Shown one piece after another: positions 59,501-64,000 of a stretch of DNA of 64,000 bases. Within the stretch, counting starts at the first letter, position 1, and every line of letters begins with the position of its first letter. The stretch comes from Orthonyx spaldingii (lineage: Eukaryota; Chordata; Aves; Passeriformes; Orthonychidae): contig VZTJ01001761.1 in the NCBI GenBank assembly GCA_013397795.1, forward strand, positions 1,681,920 to 1,745,919. The letters are read 5' to 3'. The notes below the pieces were generated by a model, which did not search any database, was not told the origin of the DNA, and was given only the letters and a program-made list of their open reading frames with translations. Both the position numbers and the translations under genes were made by a program.

Positions 59501-62500
59501 ACAGGACAGTGGTTGTTTAGAGGTAGGAGATGGAATTTCACTGCTCTCATCTGGTTTGCATCTTTAGCTTTTGCTCATCTACATCAAGAGAAAAAAATCT
59601 GAGCTCAGACTCTAAACAAGGGTCAGTGAAAATACAGGCATTACATAGCAAAGACTGTTGGTTTTCAGTTCAGAACATGTCTTCTGATCACTACTCAAAA
59701 ACCAGATTATTTTTGAGCAATACCCTTTGATTAAGTCTGTCCTTAAGTCTGTCTGAAGAAGCAATATGGTACCTTCTAAGGTACTTTAACTTTTCTAACT
59801 CCTTTACATCTACATAAAACCTTGCTTTCCATTCTGTCATTATCCTTGCCTGTATGGGTGACCTGTGGACATCCCCTAGGAATTCTGCATGGCAGGAACT
59901 GGCATTGCCCATGAATGAATGCCAAGTGTCTTTAGAAACTGGCACAGTCCACATCACAGATGCCATGGCAGTGCCAGGCACCTCTGCATGCAGGTACTCT
60001 TGCTTAAAACAATAGTGAACACCATCACAAAGCTGAAAGGGGATTTCTTTTGGAGGAAAATTTTGCAAAAAAAGAGAAGCAATAGGAAATTGGATCAGCC
60101 TGAACTGTAGCTAATCATCAGGAAGAGATTAGCATAGTGCAAGGATGAGCTTGACATTGGGGAATTAATTTATGTTAGTTTAAGGGTTCTTCCCTGCTTT
60201 TTCTTTGTTGGTTATATTAGTAAGTATGCATATATTTGCATGATTACCATTATTGTTTTTAATCCTTGCATCAAATGGAGGTTACACCAGTCACAGATTT
60301 GTAGAAGTGGGCTCATTAAGACAAATAGATGGAAAGGAAACAAGAGATTATGAAGCAGGATAGCTGGAATGGTTTGAGACATCACATCCATTTTCTTCCA
60401 CTCCTTCTTGGGGTTTCATTACACAGAGAGTCTCCATGAATGATTTCTCTGTGAGATCTATTGAGGGGACATGTGACTTGACTCCTTGTTGTGTTAGAGC
60501 CTACATGGCCTCCCTCCACTGAAGGATGTCTCTAAACCCTTTTGACCAGGAAGATCCTTAAGTCCAAATAGATGGATAATAATAAGAAAGCTAAAATTAT
60601 TTTGTTCTAAAAACTCGTGCACTTGTATTAAATAACTATGGCATCAGTAGGGACCTAATTTTGGGTGCTGCTCCTGCCTGGGGGTGGGACAGGCCTGGGC
60701 TGTCACCCTCCCTTGGGGATCCCCATGATCCTTGCCCCCATCCCCAGGCAGCTGCTGGCCTGGCTCCACAGTGGCACTCAGACCCTTGTTCTGTTCCTGT
60801 GCTGAGGCTCTGTGTGTGCTCAAAATGTGAATGTTTACATTCACTCATTGCTTCTACTAATGGGCTTAATCTTGTAGGTTTTACATTAAATGACCAGTCC
60901 TACTTTGAATGCAATCTGATTGATAAAATATTCAATTTTTGCTTATTAGCTCTAGATGAATGTCAGACTGTGTATGTTGGATTAAAAACCCTGGCTGTTA
61001 ACATTTAGCCTCTCCAGTTAACATTCACTGCTAATCAAGATACATTTCAGTCATGGCTGATGCCACTATGGAGTGCAGGGACAGACCAGACAACCTGCTG
61101 AGACACCTTGCAGCAGTTTTCCCCTAGAGGAAAGCCTGGCATGCAGCTTATGCTCATTTAATTGTGCAGTATTTCAAAAGCACTGACGTGCTTTCACAAT
61201 TTCTGCACTGATTGCATGACAGGAGTTTGAAACTGTGTAAAAATATATGTTTAAAAACCTATTTAAACCTGCCTGCCTTCTGCAACGTCAGTATTCAGCA
61301 AACACAAAGGTGCTAGGCAGAAGAACAGCATGGCTTGGTTGCAGATTAGGGGGGTGTCAAGCCATGTTCACCTCACCTTCGAGGGATTTTCCACCAGGGA
61401 TGAAGTGCAAACACCAGGTTCACTGGGTGCCTGAAAGCACCAAGTCTCAGGGCACGCTCAGGGCATGTCAGGACAGTGGTGGAAAAGGGTGGGAGGAGGA
61501 TGAACACCCAGGGATGAACACCCAGGGATCACTCACATGGGCCTGGTACAGTGGGAGTTTGCATCCAGACTCCAATCCAGACTTCAATTGCATCCCTGCA
61601 CCTGAAGCACTCTATAAATGCAGGTGCTAACAGTCTGCAGGTGACAGAGGAATCCATTCTGATGCTTTGACTAAAGGTGATATCAAAACCCATTCCCTGC
61701 CAGCAGGAATTTCAGAGATGTGAACCAGCTTGTCCCAAAGAAGAGACTTTCCCATTGAATGTGTGGAAGAAAACAGTAGCACATAACAAACAATGAAAAC
61801 CTGTTTTTTTTTTAAATGCAATACTATTTAAAGAGTAGAAACTGAGAGGATGTGTAATTTAAAATGCTGCACTGTGCTTTTACCAGCCACTGACCAGACA
61901 GTGATGAATCATGTGCCTAAATTCCACTTCTTACACTTTGTAAATGTGCAGATCTTTGGCTTTGACCCCTACTTCATCAACTTTTCACTAAGTCCTCAAA
62001 ATTTACTCCATGGCTGTCAGTACATTTCCTACCAGACAGGATAGCTATTATACCATTTCATTGCCACAGTGTCAGAGAGCCTAAGAAAATTTATGAAAAC
62101 AATATATTTTTTCTCAGACAAGCTCTAGTCTGAGGTGAGAAAATGTGGAGGCTCTCAGCTGCTGTGCTTGCTTTGCTTTTAACATCATGCACTCAAAGGA
62201 TAATGTGTCAAAATGCAGGCAGAACACACTTTACCTATTTAATTAGTTAGAACCACACGGGATGAGAGAAATAATGAGACCATAAAAACCAGAAACTGAA
62301 TTCTAATATGATTAGATGTGAAGGTTCCAGACCAAAAAAAAAAAAAAAAAAATCATCTTTATGCCATCAAAGAGGCTTTATTAGAGTTAGACACACCATT
62401 CTGCTCATACTTTTGGACTGAGACCTGTGTATAAAAGAGTTATTAGGATCAGCAAATGTGTATCCCAGTATTTGAGGATCCTAAAGTGCTTGACAAGCAC

Positions 62501-64000
62501 CACCACATTGCAAACAGAAAAGCAAAGAGGAGAATACAGTACCTGTGTAAATGTACCGTGGTGTGCTGGTTTTGGTACTGGCTGGGGTTAAGCCATCACA
62601 CATGATGCAAACATTTTGGAAGCAGAAGATACTGAGATGAAAGAAAATGAACCTTTGAACCAGACATTGTGGGACAGAGGAGAGAAAAACTACCAACCTG
62701 GCTTTGGGAGAGGTTTGGCCTGCTCTGGACAGTGCTTGATTTATTCATTAGCAGGATTATATAATATGTCCATGATCATACAAAAACAGACTTAATGACA
62801 CAGATGTTTGCTCTGTTCTATCTTAACAGGAGCCCCTTTAGGGCTTTGTGCCCTCCAACATTCCCGTGGACCTTCACATGACTTTAGGACATGCACCATA
62901 TACCCCTGAATGCAGGCAACACAGCCTTGTCTCAAACATTAAAAAAAAAAAAAAATTTAAAGATATTAAATCTTAGAGCCACAAGAGAAAAATAGGAACC
63001 AGAAGAATCCCAGGAATAAGTGTTAGATATTGGGAACATTCAGAAGCTGTGGCACTTGGCATTAAGTGCATAAATATAACCATAGCTACCTTTGTCAAGA
63101 GTCCATAAAATTACCCACTTTTGCTTTTGGAATAGCCTTCCTCAATTTTCAGTGTTTCATATGGGATTTGAAATGTCTCTGCAACCATTATTTCTGACAA
63201 TTTGATAATTGAGTATCTCCCAGGATGAAGAGGTCTTGGAATTTGATTTAACCATCCTTGAATCAGACATTCTTTTAATCAGAGTAAGAACATGTATTTC
63301 TATGTTTATTCTATTTCCTGGCCCTTTAATTTTCTCCCCTCCCATTTTCCCTAAAAATGCAGGGCTGTACCCATTGTAGTCAATATTTGTGACTTCCATC
63401 ACAGATGTCCCTGTGTTTGAACGCCATAAACTGTCCCTTCAGGTATTATGGAAGAGGGACAGGAACCCTCTCCAGACTCTCATGGCCTTCTTTTTCCAAC
63501 GTACAGCTCCAGGAAATGGAGAATGACAGAGAATGAACAAGTGTCTTTTGCTCAGAGGATGTCTTGGAGCTGGGAACATTCTGCCTTGAGCCTGCCAAGT
63601 GTGGGAGGTCAGGTATGACTGACACGACTGCTGGATGGGATCTGTACAGGTACACCAGACCAAACACATTTGCACACTCTGATCATCCCCAAAGCCAGTT
63701 CTCCCGGTGCCACCCTCATGAAAAAACAGAAACCCGAACAGTGGAAAGCCCGGTTGGGTGTTTAGGGGACCGGCCTAAAGGATCCCGGTGAATTTGACGA
63801 CACTGTCGCTTCTGGATGAGCCAGTGCTGTGCCCTGTGGGTGAGTCCCTTGGGGGTGTCACAGACAGCTCTGTGTTTGGAGGGCACTGACACGTGTCACT
63901 GTCACACAGCACAAACCGCACCAGGTGCCAACCCTTATTTCGGGGGGTGTTTTCTCACAAGGACAACACCAGCTGGTCTTCCAGAGCCCTTCCTCGGCAG
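56513..64000. other. Distal downstream non-coding DNA
   Basis: Contains A-runs at 62334-62352 and 62941-62955 and a 14-base unit (GATGAACACCCAGG) duplicated at 61499-61526. CpG density rises in the last 270 bases, and a 12-bp palindrome TGACACGTGTCA lies near 63888-63899. No MAOB exon was recognised, although MAOB is the expected next gene in this direction. Confidence 0.45.

Noticed and set aside
62565..62600. GTGCTGGTTTTGGTACTGGCTGGGG resembling the start of an avian ERVL-type LTR
   Set aside because: Only about 30 bases resemble it and the following sequence does not continue the LTR. No terminal duplication, primer site or second LTR was seen.
41646..64000. MAOB first exon, expected on the 3' side
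   Set aside because: No FAD-binding GGGISG-type N-terminal motif in any frame. The gene presumably begins beyond the window.

Overview
This window is vertebrate, most likely avian, genomic DNA. Short protein-coding exons sit in long non-coding introns. Nearly every recognisable interspersed repeat is a truncated CR1 LINE ending in the typical ATTCTATGATTCTATGA-like 3' terminus. CR1 also occurs in turtles and crocodilians, so the order of bird cannot be named and 'bird' rests on the repeat content and the compact gene. One protein-coding gene is supported: NDP, encoding norrin, on the + strand. The 133-codon reading frame is split into 58 codons at 33873-34046 and 74 codons plus the initial Met codon and stop at 40826-41053. 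It has the invariant cystine-knot cysteines, intact start and stop codons and consensus splice sites.

Layout. Positions 1-22.6 kb are non-coding DNA upstream of NDP, with three CR1 fragments (4.2, 6.1 and 13.1-13.5 kb), a TTCC microsatellite at 8.1 kb and one unassigned minus-strand reading frame at 17.7-18.0 kb. A probable untranslated exon 1 lies near 22.61-22.82 kb, with a CT tract, a TATAAA motif and an AAG|GTAAGC donor. About 0.5 kb further on is a dense CpG island (23.35-23.86 kb) that ends in a CAG|GTGAGT donor and may be a second first exon. Intron 1 runs to 33.69 kb. Exon 2 carries the end of the 5' leader and codons 1-58. Intron 2 (34.05-40.83 kb) holds a GGAA microsatellite beside a 517-base assembly gap and a TGATAA hexamer array. 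Exon 3 carries codons 59-133 and a roughly 0.6-kb 3' UTR ending at an AATAAA signal (41620). From 41.65 to 64 kb the DNA is non-coding, with CR1 debris at 52.2-52.6, 53.6-54.3 and 56.4 kb. In mammals EFHC2 lies 5' and MAOB 3' of NDP; no exon of either was recognised here.

Most interesting. The NDP leader contains an unusual series of upstream start codons: a minimal ATG-TGA in exon 1, a 19-codon uORF, and a 25-codon uORF whose TAA overlaps the next ATG (TAATG). That ATG is in frame with norrin and would add 15 hydrophobic residues at the N terminus. From memory, the human leader has related uORFs, so this could be a conserved translational control module. In addition, the DNA upstream of NDP is the interval where regulatory variants have been linked to plumage pattern in pigeons and crows, which makes the non-coding sequence here a good place to look for pigment or retinal enhancers.
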